Source: Streptomyces canus 299MFChir4.1
Lineage (GTDB): Bacteria > Actinomycetota > Actinomycetes > Streptomycetales > Streptomycetaceae
Assembly: GCF_000383615.1 (NCBI RefSeq)
Contig: NZ_KB911583.1
Coordinates: forward strand, 541,369-605,368
Length of the DNA: 64,000 nt
Direction of reading: 5' to 3'
The notes beneath the pieces were generated by a model. The model saw only the letters and a program-made list of their open reading frames with translations, was not told where the DNA came from and made no database searches. Position numbers and translations under genes: made by a program. Of this stretch, positions 16,083 to 23,893 are shown piece by piece. How positions within the stretch are numbered: position 1 is the first letter of the stretch; each line of letters starts with the position of its first letter.

Positions 16083-17363
16083 TTGAACGGACGCACCGTA
16101 CGCGACCTCAGACGCGCCAACCGCACCGCCGTGCTGCAGCGCCTCTACTTCGACGGACCCCTCAGCCGCTTCGAACTCGGCCCGGTCACCGGACTGAGCT
16201 CCGGCTCGGTCAGCAACGTCGTCGCCGACCTGGTGGCCGACGGCCTACTGGAGGAGGCGGGCAGCGTCGACTCCGACGGCGGACGCCCCCGCACCCTGCT
16301 GCGGGTGGCGCCCGGCAGCGGCCACATGATCGGCGTCGACGTCGGCGAGACCCGGGTACGCGTCGAGCTGTTCGACCTGACCCTCACCGAACTCGCCCGC
16401 GCCGAACGGCCGTTGACCCAGCTGAGCTACGACGTCGAGGCCATCGTCGGGCACATCCGCGACGGTATCGCCGAAGTGCTCGCCGATGCCGCGATCGAGC
16501 CCGAGGCGCTGCTCGGCGTCGGCATCGGAGTGCCCGGCATCGTGGCCCGCACCCCCGAGAGCGGGGCCGTCGTGCACGGCCAGACCATCGGCTGGGACGC
16601 CGTCCCGCTGGAGGCACTGCTGCGCACCGGCTCCCCGCTGCCCGGCAGCGTCCGCTACTTCATCGACAACGGCGCCAAGACCCTCGGCCAGGCCGAGATG
16701 TGGTTCGGCGGCGGCCGCGGTGCCCGCAGTGCCGTCGTGGTCCTCTTCGGCTCCGGCGTCGGCGCCTGCCTGGTGACGCCCGAGGTGGAGCACGGCCGCG
16801 CGGTCGAGTGGGGGCATCTGACCGTACGGGTCAGGGGCCGCCGCTGCCGCTGCGGTGCCCTCGGCTGCCTGGAGGCCTACGCGGGCGCCGAGTCGCTGCT
16901 GGAGCGCTGGCGGGAGGAGGGCGGACGGCCGCCCGAGGGCGTCGACGAGGAGACCGCGCTGACCGCCATGATCACCGCCGCACACCCCGCCGACGACAGC
17001 CCGGGCGACCCCGTGGCGCTGGCCGTCCTGGAGGAGACCGCCGAGTACCTGGGCGCCGGCCTGTCCGACCTGATCAACCTGTTCCAGCCCGAGCGGATCA
17101 TCGTCGGCGGCTGGGCCGGGCTCCAGCTGGGCGCACGGTTCCTGCCCGCCGTACGGCGCCACGCGACGGCGTACGCGCTGCGGTACCCGGCGGAGAAGGT
17201 CACCGTCGACCTCGGCCGCCTGGGACCCGACGCGGTCACCGTGGGCGCGGCCATCCTTCCGCTCGCCGACTTCTTCGCCCGCGGCGGCCGGCGCCCCGAA
17301 CCCGCGCCCGAGGGACCGGCACCGGCCTGGCGGGCCGCCCTGGAGGAGCGCTCCCCGCACTGA
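16083..17363 (+). CDS. ROK-family transcriptional regulator/sugar kinase homologue
   Basis: This 426-residue protein has an N-terminal winged helix (about residues 5-65, RRANRTAVLQRLYFDGPLSR) and a ROK ATP-binding/sugar domain with IGVDVGETRVRVELFD, GIGVPGIV and the zinc motif CRCGALGCLEAY. With the helix-turn-helix it belongs to the NagC/XylR-type regulators rather than the kinases. The TTG at 16083, 6 bp after the kinase stop, is the only start that keeps the full winged helix. The ligand is probably a sugar and the targets are unknown. Confidence 0.9.
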   Translation: MNGRTVRDLRRANRTAVLQRLYFDGPLSRFELGPVTGLSSGSVSNVVADLVADGLLEEAGSVDSDGGRPRTLLRVAPGSGHMIGVDVGETRVRVELFDLTLTELARAERPLTQLSYDVEAIVGHIRDGIAEVLADAAIEPEALLGVGIGVPGIVARTPESGAVVHGQTIGWDAVPLEALLRTGSPLPGSVRYFIDNGAKTLGQAEMWFGGGRGARSAVVVLFGSGVGACLVTPEVEHGRAVEWGHLTVRVRGRRCRCGALGCLEAYAGAESLLERWREEGGRPPEGVDEETALTAMITAAHPADDSPGDPVALAVLEETAEYLGAGLSDLINLFQPERIIVGGWAGLQLGARFLPAVRRHATAYALRYPAEKVTVDLGRLGPDAVTVGAAILPLADFFARGGRRPEPAPEGPAPAWRAALEERSPH

Positions 17364-17424
17364 CGTTTCGCCGACCTGCGCGGAGGTACTCGCGCTCCCG
17401 CCATCAACACGAACGGAGGACGCC

Positions 17425-17667
17425 GTGGACCACCGCAACGAAGGACCGGGCGAGAACGGCGATCCCGTCCCGCGGGATCTGCCGGACCAGCAGGCGGGCG
17501 AGGGCGAGGACCCCTGGGAGGTCGCGAGCGTCCCGGACGAGGAGCCCGGCACCGACAAGCCGGAGGACGTCCCGGACACCGACGAGGCGGGGACCAGCCG
17601 GCAGGGGGCGCCGCGGTCGGACACCGTGCATCCCGAGCACCCGGGCGCCGAGGAGTCCTCCGGCTGA
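17425..17667 (+). CDS. Small acidic hydrophilic protein of unknown function
   Basis: This 80-residue, highly charged protein (Asp, Glu, Pro and Gly rich) has no hydrophobic segment and looks intrinsically disordered. The GTG at 17425 has a strong CGGAGGA site 6-7 bases upstream, the main reason to accept it. It follows the ROK gene by 60 bp on the same strand and ends 53 bp before the convergent epimerase. I do not recognise a family. Confidence 0.6.
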   Translation: MDHRNEGPGENGDPVPRDLPDQQAGEGEDPWEVASVPDEEPGTDKPEDVPDTDEAGTSRQGAPRSDTVHPEHPGAEESSG

Positions 17668-17720
17668 CCCACGGGCCCGCCTCGACCCGCCGTCCCGTGG
17701 GCCGTGGGTCAGCCGGGGTC

Positions 17721-18749
17721 TCAGCCCGCCTTCCGGCCCTTCATCGGCTCCGTCCGCGCCCCCGCGCCCTGCTGCATCCCGTGCAGGAACTCCTCCAGGA
17801 CCTCGGTCGCGGTGTGCTCCGGACGCCAGCCGAGTTCCGTACGCGCACGCGTGCAGTCCATCAGGGGCAGCCGCAGGACCGCGTCGAACAGATGCGGCGA
17901 CGCGGGCAGCAGATGCAGACCCCACGCGGCCGCGATCGCCGAACGGGCCGCGGTGCGGGGCAGCCGTACGGGACGGGCGCCGAGCAGCTCGCCCAGCAAC
18001 TCGGCGTCGACCGGCGGCTCGCCCGCCAGGTTGAAGGCGCCCCGCACGTCCGAGCGCACCGCCAGCGCGTAGGCCTTGGCGGCGTCGTCGGTGTGCAGCG
18101 CCTGCACCCGCAGGCCGGGAATATCGGGGAGGAAGGGCAGCAGATCGGGCCGGGCCAGCTGACCCGGCAGGAACCGGCCGCCGAAGATGCGGCGCTGCTC
18201 GCTCGCCGACTCCCGCTTGAAGAGGAACGCCGGGCGCATCCGGACGACCCGGACGGCGGGGTGGTCGCGCTCGAAGGTGTCCAGGGCGCGTTCCAGATAC
18301 GCCTTCTCCCGGCAGTACGCGGCGTCCGGCCAGCCGTGCGTCGGCCACGACTCGTCGACCGCGTGCTCCTTGGGGCCCGGCGAGTAGGCGCCCACCGACG
18401 AGGCGTGCACCAGAGTCGGCACCTTGGCCGCCGCCACCGCCTCGAACACCCGGATGGAGCCGAGGACGTTGGTGCGCCAGGTCATCGCCGGGTCGTGCGT
18501 CGGCTGGAACGCCCACGCCAGATGGACCACCGCGTCAGCGCCCGTGAACTCCTCGGTCAGATCGGTCCGTTCCGATGACAGGTCGACCGCGGACCACTCC
18601 GTTTTCGCGGGCGACCAGTCCGGGATCCGCCGGGCCAGGCCCCGTACGGAGCCCACCTCCGGATCCTCCGAGAGAAGGCGCACCACGCTGGTTCCCACGT
18701 TGCCGGTGGCGCCCGTGACCACGATCCTGCTGCCGGTTGAAGTGCTCAC
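17721..18749 (-). CDS. NAD-dependent epimerase/dehydratase (extended SDR)
   Basis: This 342-residue Rossmann protein has the NAD(P)-binding IVVTGATGNVGTS at its N-terminus, HLAWAF in place of the usual atypical-SDR second motif, the SSVGAY Ser and a YCREK catalytic Tyr-Lys pair at about residue 146. Extended SDRs act on nucleotide sugars or related ketone/alcohol substrates. The GTG at 18749 has AAGGAG 7 bases upstream and starts directly before the Rossmann motif; longer versions would read through the 9-bp repeats. It is divergent from the VanX-like gene. Confidence 0.88.
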   Translation of the reverse strand: MSTSTGSRIVVTGATGNVGTSVVRLLSEDPEVGSVRGLARRIPDWSPAKTEWSAVDLSSERTDLTEEFTGADAVVHLAWAFQPTHDPAMTWRTNVLGSIRVFEAVAAAKVPTLVHASSVGAYSPGPKEHAVDESWPTHGWPDAAYCREKAYLERALDTFERDHPAVRVVRMRPAFLFKRESASEQRRIFGGRFLPGQLARPDLLPFLPDIPGLRVQALHTDDAAKAYALAVRSDVRGAFNLAGEPPVDAELLGELLGARPVRLPRTAARSAIAAAWGLHLLPASPHLFDAVLRLPLMDCTRARTELGWRPEHTATEVLEEFLHGMQQGAGARTEPMKGRKAG

Positions 18750-18803
18750 CTTCGGCTCCTTCGGGCCGCTGGGGCGGGGAACCGCCCGAGTACCCGGCCT
18801 CCG

Positions 18804-18830
18804 GCGGTGCACGCGGTGCACGCGGTGCAC
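18804..18830. repeat. Three tandem copies of a 9-bp unit
   Basis: GCGGTGCAC occurs three times in a row at 18804-18812, 18813-18821 and 18822-18830, between the divergent epimerase and dipeptidase genes. Each unit contains the palindrome GTGCAC. It may be a binding array for a regulator or simple slippage. Confidence 0.7.
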
Positions 18831-18862
18831 GGCACGGTCCGCGGCCACGGGATGATCACCCC

Positions 18863-19519
18863 ATGAGCGAGATCATCCTGATGTCCGACGCCCGAGTCGC
18901 CGCCGTCCCCGTCGAGGAGAACGGCGAACCACTCGTGGACGTCCGCGAGCACCTCCTGGTCGACGACCGCAAGCACGAGGACTCCCTGGGCGCCGAGATC
19001 CAGTTGCGCCAGGGTGTCCTCGACCGGCTGCTCCGTGCGCAGGCCCTGCTGCCCGACGGCCTGCGCCTGCTCTTCGTGGAGGGCTACCGGCCGCCCGCGC
19101 TCCAGCGGCACTACTTCGAGCAGTACGCGGCCGAACTGCGCGCCGCCCACCCCGACTGGTCCGCGGACCGGATCCACACCGCGGCCAGCCGCTATGTCTC
19201 CCCGCCCGACATAGCCCCGCACAGCGCCGGCGCGGCCGTCGACCTCACCCTCACCGACGCCGACGGCCGCGAACTCGACCTGGGCACCGCCATGAACGCC
19301 AACCCGGAGGAGAGCGACGGCGCCTGCTACACGGGCGCCGGCAACATCACCGAGGAGGCGAAGGCCAACCGTGCCCTGCTGGGTGCGGCACTGAGCGCGG
19401 CGGGCCTGGTCAACTACCCGACCGAGTGGTGGCACTGGTCGTACGGCGACCGCTACTGGGCCCTGGAGACGGGGGCACCCGCCGCGCTGTACGGGACGAA
19501 GGAACTGGACCGGCTGTAG
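18863..19519 (+). CDS. M15-family D-alanyl-D-alanine dipeptidase (VanX/DdpX-like)
   Basis: This 218-residue zinc peptidase has EGYRPP (transition-state Arg), the zinc-binding PHSAGAAVDLTL (S-x-H-x6-D type) and EWWHWSYGDRYWA with the catalytic Glu and third zinc His. No signal peptide is visible, so it is cytosolic and would hydrolyse free D-Ala-D-Ala, either for cell-wall recycling or, in a van cluster, glycopeptide resistance. No vanH, vanA or vanS/R neighbours are present, so recycling or housekeeping is more likely. The ATG at 18863 lacks a strong ribosome site (GGGATGATCACCCC upstream). Confidence 0.9.
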   Translation: MSEIILMSDARVAAVPVEENGEPLVDVREHLLVDDRKHEDSLGAEIQLRQGVLDRLLRAQALLPDGLRLLFVEGYRPPALQRHYFEQYAAELRAAHPDWSADRIHTAASRYVSPPDIAPHSAGAAVDLTLTDADGRELDLGTAMNANPEESDGACYTGAGNITEEAKANRALLGAALSAAGLVNYPTEWWHWSYGDRYWALETGAPAALYGTKELDRL

Positions 19520-19529
19520 AGCCGTCGGC

Positions 19530-20489
19530 TCAGGCGAACGCGTTCACGCCCGTCAGCTCCGCCGACAGGGTCCACAGGCGCTCCGCCTGCTCCGGGTCGG
19601 TCGCCCACGACCTGACGCCGCTGCTCTGGTCGCCGTCGACGGCGGGCTCGGCGATGTCGCAGTCCTCCAGGTAGACACCGCCCATCCCCGCCAGCTGGGG
19701 CGAGGTCGCCGCCCACACCTGTGTGGCCGCGCCCTGCTCCGGGCTCTTGAAGCCGGAGGGGTTGAGCACGTTGCCCTGCTCGTCGATCCAGCCGCGCTCC
19801 ACCATCTCCGCCTGCGGGAGGTGGCGCTGCAACGGGGTCAGGATGCCGCCCGGGTGGAGCGAGAAGGCCCGCACCCCGCGCTCGGCGCCGAGCCGGTCGA
19901 GGTGGACGGCGAACAGGACGTTCGCCGTCTTGGCCTGGCCGTACGCCTGCCACTTGTCGTAGCCGGTCCGCCAGTGGACGTCGTCCCAGCGCATGCCGGA
20001 GAAGTGGTGGGCGCGCGAGGACACCGAGACCACCCGGCCGCCGCCGGGCTCGATGGCCGGCCACAGCCGGTTGACCAGCGCGAAGTGCCCGAGGTGGTTG
20101 GTCGCGAACTGGGCCTCCCAGCCGGGCCCGACCCGGGTCTCCGGACAGGCCATGATCCCGGCGCTGTCGATGACGAAGTCGACCGTGCGGCCCGAGTCGA
20201 GGAACCGCTCGGCGAAGGCGCGCACGCTCTCCAGGTCACCGAGGTCGAGCTCGTCCAGTTCCACGCCGTTCAGCCCCGCCACGGCCTTCCAGGCGGTGTC
20301 GGGACGCCGGGCCGGGACGACCACCCGGGCGCCCGCCCTCGTGAGTGCCCGGGTGGTCTCCAGGCCGAGCCCCGAGTAGCCACCGGTGACGATCGCGAGC
20401 TTGCCGGACAGGTCCGTGCCCGCGAGGACGTCGTCTGCCGTGCTGTGGGCGTCGAACCCCGAACCGATCTTGTGCTGTGCAGTGCTCAT
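19530..20489 (-). CDS. SDR-family oxidoreductase
   Basis: This 319-residue short-chain dehydrogenase has the cofactor motif VTGGYSGLGLE near residue 35, the structural NNAG equivalent reading DSAGIM, the catalytic Ser in SVSSRAHH and the YGQAK Tyr-Lys pair. The long N-terminus and internal insert resemble retinol-dehydrogenase/WWOX-like bacterial SDRs. It starts at the ATG at 20489. The promoter is a MerR-type element, with an elongated spacer carrying a dyad, so the gene is probably switched on by a MerR-family sensor located elsewhere. The substrate is unknown. Confidence 0.9.
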   Translation of the reverse strand: MSTAQHKIGSGFDAHSTADDVLAGTDLSGKLAIVTGGYSGLGLETTRALTRAGARVVVPARRPDTAWKAVAGLNGVELDELDLGDLESVRAFAERFLDSGRTVDFVIDSAGIMACPETRVGPGWEAQFATNHLGHFALVNRLWPAIEPGGGRVVSVSSRAHHFSGMRWDDVHWRTGYDKWQAYGQAKTANVLFAVHLDRLGAERGVRAFSLHPGGILTPLQRHLPQAEMVERGWIDEQGNVLNPSGFKSPEQGAATQVWAATSPQLAGMGGVYLEDCDIAEPAVDGDQSSGVRSWATDPEQAERLWTLSAELTGVNAFA

Positions 20490-20496
20490 GACGGGA

Positions 20497-20527
20497 ACGC
20501 TACGAATTGGAGTGCTCTCCAAGTCAA
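20497..20527 (-). promoter_or_regulatory. MerR-type promoter with 19-bp spacer
   Basis: On the minus strand, TTGACT (20522-20527) and TAGCGT (20497-20502) are separated by 19 bp, and the spacer contains the 16-bp dyad TTGGAG-N4-CTCCAA (20507-20522). Long-spacer promoters with a central dyad are typical of MerR-family activation. The -10 box ends 8 bases from the ATG at 20489, so the transcript is probably leaderless or nearly so. Confidence 0.7.
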
Positions 20528-20563
20528 GCGCGCCCCGCCGGGCACCGGCGCGGACAAGAGGAA

Positions 20564-20596
20564 GCCCCGACCGGACGGGGGAATCACGGTCGGGGC
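20564..20596. terminator. Hairpin with 10-bp GC stem
   Basis: GCCCCGACCG (20564-20573) pairs with CGGTCGGGGC (20587-20596) around a 13-base loop. It lies in the 294-bp region between the SDR start and the FUSC end. The role may be termination of the leftward FUSC transcript. There is no U-tract. Confidence 0.5.
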
Positions 20597-20642
20597 GGTC
20601 AAGTGGTGGGCACGGATGGCGGTCGCCTCTCGGCGAAAGGCT

Positions 20643-20676
20643 CCACAGGGCTTCAGCCGAACGATCGTCCCTGTGG
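20643..20676. terminator. Second hairpin downstream of FUSC gene
   Basis: CCACAGGG (20643-20650) pairs with CCCTGTGG (20669-20676) around an 18-base loop. Further toward the FUSC gene lies GGGACACTGTCCC at 20694-20706. Together these make a cluster of dyads in the space after the FUSC stop. No gene is visible in 20490-20783. Confidence 0.4.
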
Positions 20677-20783
20677 GCAAAAGGTGAGGCCCGGGGACAC
20701 TGTCCCATCCGCACCCACGGTCTGTTCAACGGGCAACGACCCTGTGGTGTTCCGCCGTTCGGCGTGTTCCCGGGTGAGCTGCG

Positions 20784-21953
20784 TCACCCGTTCCGACCGG
20801 TCGGAACGGTCTCGCTCCACAGGTTCTCGGCCTGGAGAAGCAGGGTCCCCAGCACGGTCGCGCCCTCGGCCCCCTGTCCGGCGTGCTCCCGCAGCCCGTC
20901 CTGGAGCTGACCGCGCAGCTCCCGCATCGCCGCCTCGGCGTGCTCGTCCCGCCGACCCGCACCGCCGGCCGCGAGCAGCCGGTCGCTCTCCGTGTGGCAG
21001 GCGTCGCCGATCAGCTGCAGGAGGTCGGCGTACGAGTCCAGTACGGGCCCGGCGGGCGCCGTGGGCGCGCGGCCCTCGTCGGCGGCCACGGTCAGGGTCC
21101 GGGTCAGCGCGCTGATGTGCCCGGTGACCCGGCTCCAGCGCTCGTCGTCCTCTTCCGGCGGGAGCGACGCGGGAGGCCGCCGTACGGCGCGCAGCGGGGC
21201 GGCGGTCAGCCGCAGGCTCTCCCGGCTCCAGCCGCGGGCGGACCGCAGCGCCCCCAGCCGGCGCTCCAGCCGGGCCGAGGCGTGCGACCAGCGCTGTGTG
21301 TCCCACTCACCGTCCCGCAGGTCACCGGCCACGGTGTGCAGGGTGTCGCCCGCCTCCCGGGCCAGCGCCGCGAGGTTCTCCCGTACGTCCCGCAGATGGA
21401 TCGGCGGCAGGACGAACGCGTTGACGGCGACACCGATGACCGCGCCGAGCGCGGCCTGTCCCACTCGATGGCCGACGGCGGACGCCCCGGCGGCCCCGGT
21501 GGCCAGGGTGAACAGGGCGGTGGTGGCGCCGTAGATCCCCTGGTCGCCGAAGCGTGGCAAGTTCGCCAGGAGCACCAGCGGCGGCACGGACAGGGCCACG
21601 GCGCCCAGCGTGCTCCCGGTGACGGCCAGTGCCACCGACGCCAGTACGGTCCCGCAGCAGATCGCCGCCAGCTGCCGCGCGCCCTGGATCAGTGAGCTGT
21701 ACACGGTGGCCTGCACCAGCACCACCGCCACCCAGGGCGCCATCAGCGCCATCGGATCGCCCATCCACACGCCCGCCACGAGCCAGGCGAGGATCGCGGC
21801 GGCCGAGGCCTTGAGCGACTGAACGAGAAGATCGCGCTCGCGCCCCGGCCCGCGGCAGGCGGCGCGGGCGGCCCGGCCGACCGCACCGGCCTTCTGCCGG
21901 AGGGCGTGCGTCGGACGGGGCTGTCGGCGGAGAGCTTCTGTCACACCTGTCAT
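20784..21953 (-). CDS. FUSC-family membrane protein
   Basis: This 389-residue paralogue of the protein at 10301-11578 has an N-terminal bundle of about six membrane helices (residues about 40-170, with WVAVVLVQATVYSSLIQGARQ) and a helical soluble C-terminal half. Like other half-size FUSC proteins it may export aromatic acids or act in pairs. The ATG at 21953 starts MTGVTEALRR; the frame continues upstream into the HAD gene end without homology. It lies 28 bp downstream of the HAD hydrolase on the same strand. A perfect 22-bp palindrome covers its last codons. Confidence 0.85.
   Translation of the reverse strand: MTGVTEALRRQPRPTHALRQKAGAVGRAARAACRGPGRERDLLVQSLKASAAAILAWLVAGVWMGDPMALMAPWVAVVLVQATVYSSLIQGARQLAAICCGTVLASVALAVTGSTLGAVALSVPPLVLLANLPRFGDQGIYGATTALFTLATGAAGASAVGHRVGQAALGAVIGVAVNAFVLPPIHLRDVRENLAALAREAGDTLHTVAGDLRDGEWDTQRWSHASARLERRLGALRSARGWSRESLRLTAAPLRAVRRPPASLPPEEDDERWSRVTGHISALTRTLTVAADEGRAPTAPAGPVLDSYADLLQLIGDACHTESDRLLAAGGAGRRDEHAEAAMRELRGQLQDGLREHAGQGAEGATVLGTLLLQAENLWSETVPTGRNG
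20788..20809. repeat. 22-bp perfect palindrome at the 3' end of the FUSC gene
   Basis: The half-site CCGTTCCGACC is followed immediately by its reverse complement. It encodes the last residues of the FUSC protein (VPTGRNG). It may be a binding site or an element stabilising the 3' end of the transcript. Confidence 0.6.
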
Positions 21954-21981
21954 GAGCAGTGGGTTCCGTGCGGCCGGTACG

Positions 21982-22638
21982 TCATGCCAGGGGGCTGTCC
22001 GCAAGGGACGCCAGCAGGTGGGCCGGATCGTCGTAGATCGCCTGCGCGCCCGCCTCCTCCAGGTCGGCGCGGGGAATGCCGCCGCACAGCACGCCGACAC
22101 AGCGCACGCCCGCCCGGGTGCCGGCCTGCATGTCCCAGACGGTGTCACCGACGAAGACCGCGCGCCCGGCGGGCACCCCGGCCAGCTCCAGGGCGTGCTC
22201 GACGGGCTCGGGGGCGGGCTTGCCCTGCTCGACGTCGTCGGCGCTGGCGGTGGCCATGATCGCGTCGTCCGCGCCGATCGCCCGGCGCAGCGCGGACAGT
22301 TCCGCCCCGCCCGCCGAGGTGGCGAGGACCACCCGCCAGCCCTCCTGGTCGAGATGCCGCAGCAGCCGGCCCGCGTCCTGGAGGGCGGGCAGCCGGTCGA
22401 AGTACTGCCCGTACAGGGCCTTGTGGGCGGCGCTGAGCTCCTCGTCCTGGTCCTTGTCGCGGTCCTCGCCGAGCAGATGCGCGACGAGGTCGTCGGAACC
22501 GAGTCCGATGGCCCGGTGGACGGCGTGCATGGGCACCCGGTGGCCCGCCTGCCGCAGCGCCTCCCACCAGGTCGTCACATGCAGGTGGTTGGTGTCGACC
22601 AGGGTGCCGTCGACGTCGAACACTGCCGCCCGTTCCAT
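21982..22638 (-). CDS. HAD-family phosphatase (Cof/PGMB-like subfamily I)
   Basis: This 218-residue hydrolase carries all four HAD motifs: DVDGTL (nucleophile Asp 8 and acid Asp 10), VLATSAGG, the Lys in QGKPAPEP and GDTVWDMQAG. A helical cap lies between motifs I and II, as in phosphoglycolate phosphatase and beta-phosphoglucomutase relatives. Small phosphorylated metabolites are the expected substrates. The ATG at 22638 has AAGGAGCG 5-6 bases upstream. It lies between the PHP gene and the FUSC gene, all on the minus strand. Confidence 0.92.
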   Translation of the reverse strand: MERAAVFDVDGTLVDTNHLHVTTWWEALRQAGHRVPMHAVHRAIGLGSDDLVAHLLGEDRDKDQDEELSAAHKALYGQYFDRLPALQDAGRLLRHLDQEGWRVVLATSAGGAELSALRRAIGADDAIMATASADDVEQGKPAPEPVEHALELAGVPAGRAVFVGDTVWDMQAGTRAGVRCVGVLCGGIPRADLEEAGAQAIYDDPAHLLASLADSPLA

Positions 22639-22676
22639 GTACCGCTCCTTTGCTGTCGGGTCGCACGGGTACCACT

Positions 22677-23714
22677 TCAGGCGCCCGCCACTCGGGCCGG
22701 TACCCGGCCCTCCCGGGACCAGGCCAGCAGTTCGCCGAGGTCCCAGGTGGTCACGATCCGCTCGGCCGGCACCCCGCACTCCTGCGCCCGCGCGCACCCG
22801 AGGATCTGCCAGTCGAGCTGGCCGGGAGCGTGCGCGTCGGTGTCGACGGAGAACAGCACGCCCGCGTCGACCGCCCGGCGCAGCAGCCGGCGCGGCGGGT
22901 CGAGGCGCTCCGGGCGACTGTTGATCTCCACCGCCGTGCCCGACTCGGCGCACGCGGCGAACACCTCGTCCGCGTCGAACTCGGACTCGGGCCGCCCCCG
23001 CCCGGTCACCAGCCGTCCCGTGCAGTGTCCGAGGACGTTCGCGTGCGGATCGCGTACGGCGGCCACCATGCGCCGGGTCATCGAACGGGCGTCCATGCGC
23101 AGCTTGGAGTGCACGGACACGACCACCACGTCCAGGCGGTCCAGGAGTTCGGGCTCCTGGTCAAGGGAGCCGTCGTCGAGGATGTCGCACTCGATGCCGG
23201 TGAGCAGCCGGAAGGGCGCCCAGGTCTCGTTCAGCGCCGCCACCACGTCCAGCTGCTCCCGCAGCCGCTCCGGGGACAGTCCCCGGGCCACGGTCAGCCG
23301 CGGTGAGTGGTCGGTCAGCACCGCCCACTCGTGGCCGAGCTCCGCCGCGGTGCGGCCCATCTCCTCGATCGGGCTGCCGCCGTCCGACCAGTCGGAGTGC
23401 AGATGGCAGTCGCCGCGCAGGAGCGCCCGCAGCTCCTCGCCGCCCCGGGCCCGGGGCGTGGTGGACTCCGCCTCCAGCTTCTCCAGGTAACCGGGCACGC
23501 CTCCGGCCAGCGCCTCGCGCACCACCTGGGCCGTCTTCGGGCCGATGCCCTTGAGCGACTCCAGCGACCCGTCCGCCGCGCGCTCGCGCACCTCGTCCGC
23601 GGGCAGCCCGGTCAGCACCCGGGCCGCCGTACGGAAGGCACGGACGCGGTACGTCGGTGCCAGGGACCGCTCCAGCAGGAAGGCGATCCGTTCCAGGGCC
23701 TCGACGGGATCCAT
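22677..23714 (-). CDS. PHP-domain phosphoesterase with helix-hairpin-helix (PolX C-terminal-like)
   Basis: This 345-residue protein has an N-terminal HhH region (about residues 40-75, LKGIGPKTAQVVREAL) and a PHP domain with metal-binding DCHLHSDWSDGG, TDHS, GIECDI, VSVHS, HCTGR and DTDAHAPGQL. The arrangement is that of the C-terminal part of bacterial family X DNA polymerases without the polymerase catalytic domain. It may be a standalone 3'-5' exonuclease, AP-type nuclease or histidinol-phosphatase-like enzyme. The ATG at 23714 has GGAGGTGG upstream. Confidence 0.88.
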   Translation of the reverse strand: MDPVEALERIAFLLERSLAPTYRVRAFRTAARVLTGLPADEVRERAADGSLESLKGIGPKTAQVVREALAGGVPGYLEKLEAESTTPRARGGEELRALLRGDCHLHSDWSDGGSPIEEMGRTAAELGHEWAVLTDHSPRLTVARGLSPERLREQLDVVAALNETWAPFRLLTGIECDILDDGSLDQEPELLDRLDVVVVSVHSKLRMDARSMTRRMVAAVRDPHANVLGHCTGRLVTGRGRPESEFDADEVFAACAESGTAVEINSRPERLDPPRRLLRRAVDAGVLFSVDTDAHAPGQLDWQILGCARAQECGVPAERIVTTWDLGELLAWSREGRVPARVAGA

Positions 23715-23893
23715 CGCCACCTCCACCTCCAGAGTTCCCCAGGCGCCCGGGGCCCGCACGACGGACGAGCGGTTTGTCGGGTTCGCCGCCGGGTACTGCG
23801 ATGGCGCGTCGGACCTCCCTCGGATCCCGGACCCCGGACGTCCGGCAGCCGCCTCGTCAGGCCCGACGAGACCCCCACCCCGAGGAGGCCGAG

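Noticed and set aside
15392..18034. Plus-strand open frame of about 880 codons across the kinase and ROK genes
   Set aside because: It runs through three well-supported genes in another frame and is an Arg/Pro/Gly-rich shadow.
18863..19519. VanX-like dipeptidase as part of a glycopeptide resistance cluster together with VanZ
   Set aside because: No vanH, vanA, vanR or vanS gene is present and the VanZ gene is 7 kb away in another transcript, so a van operon is not supported.
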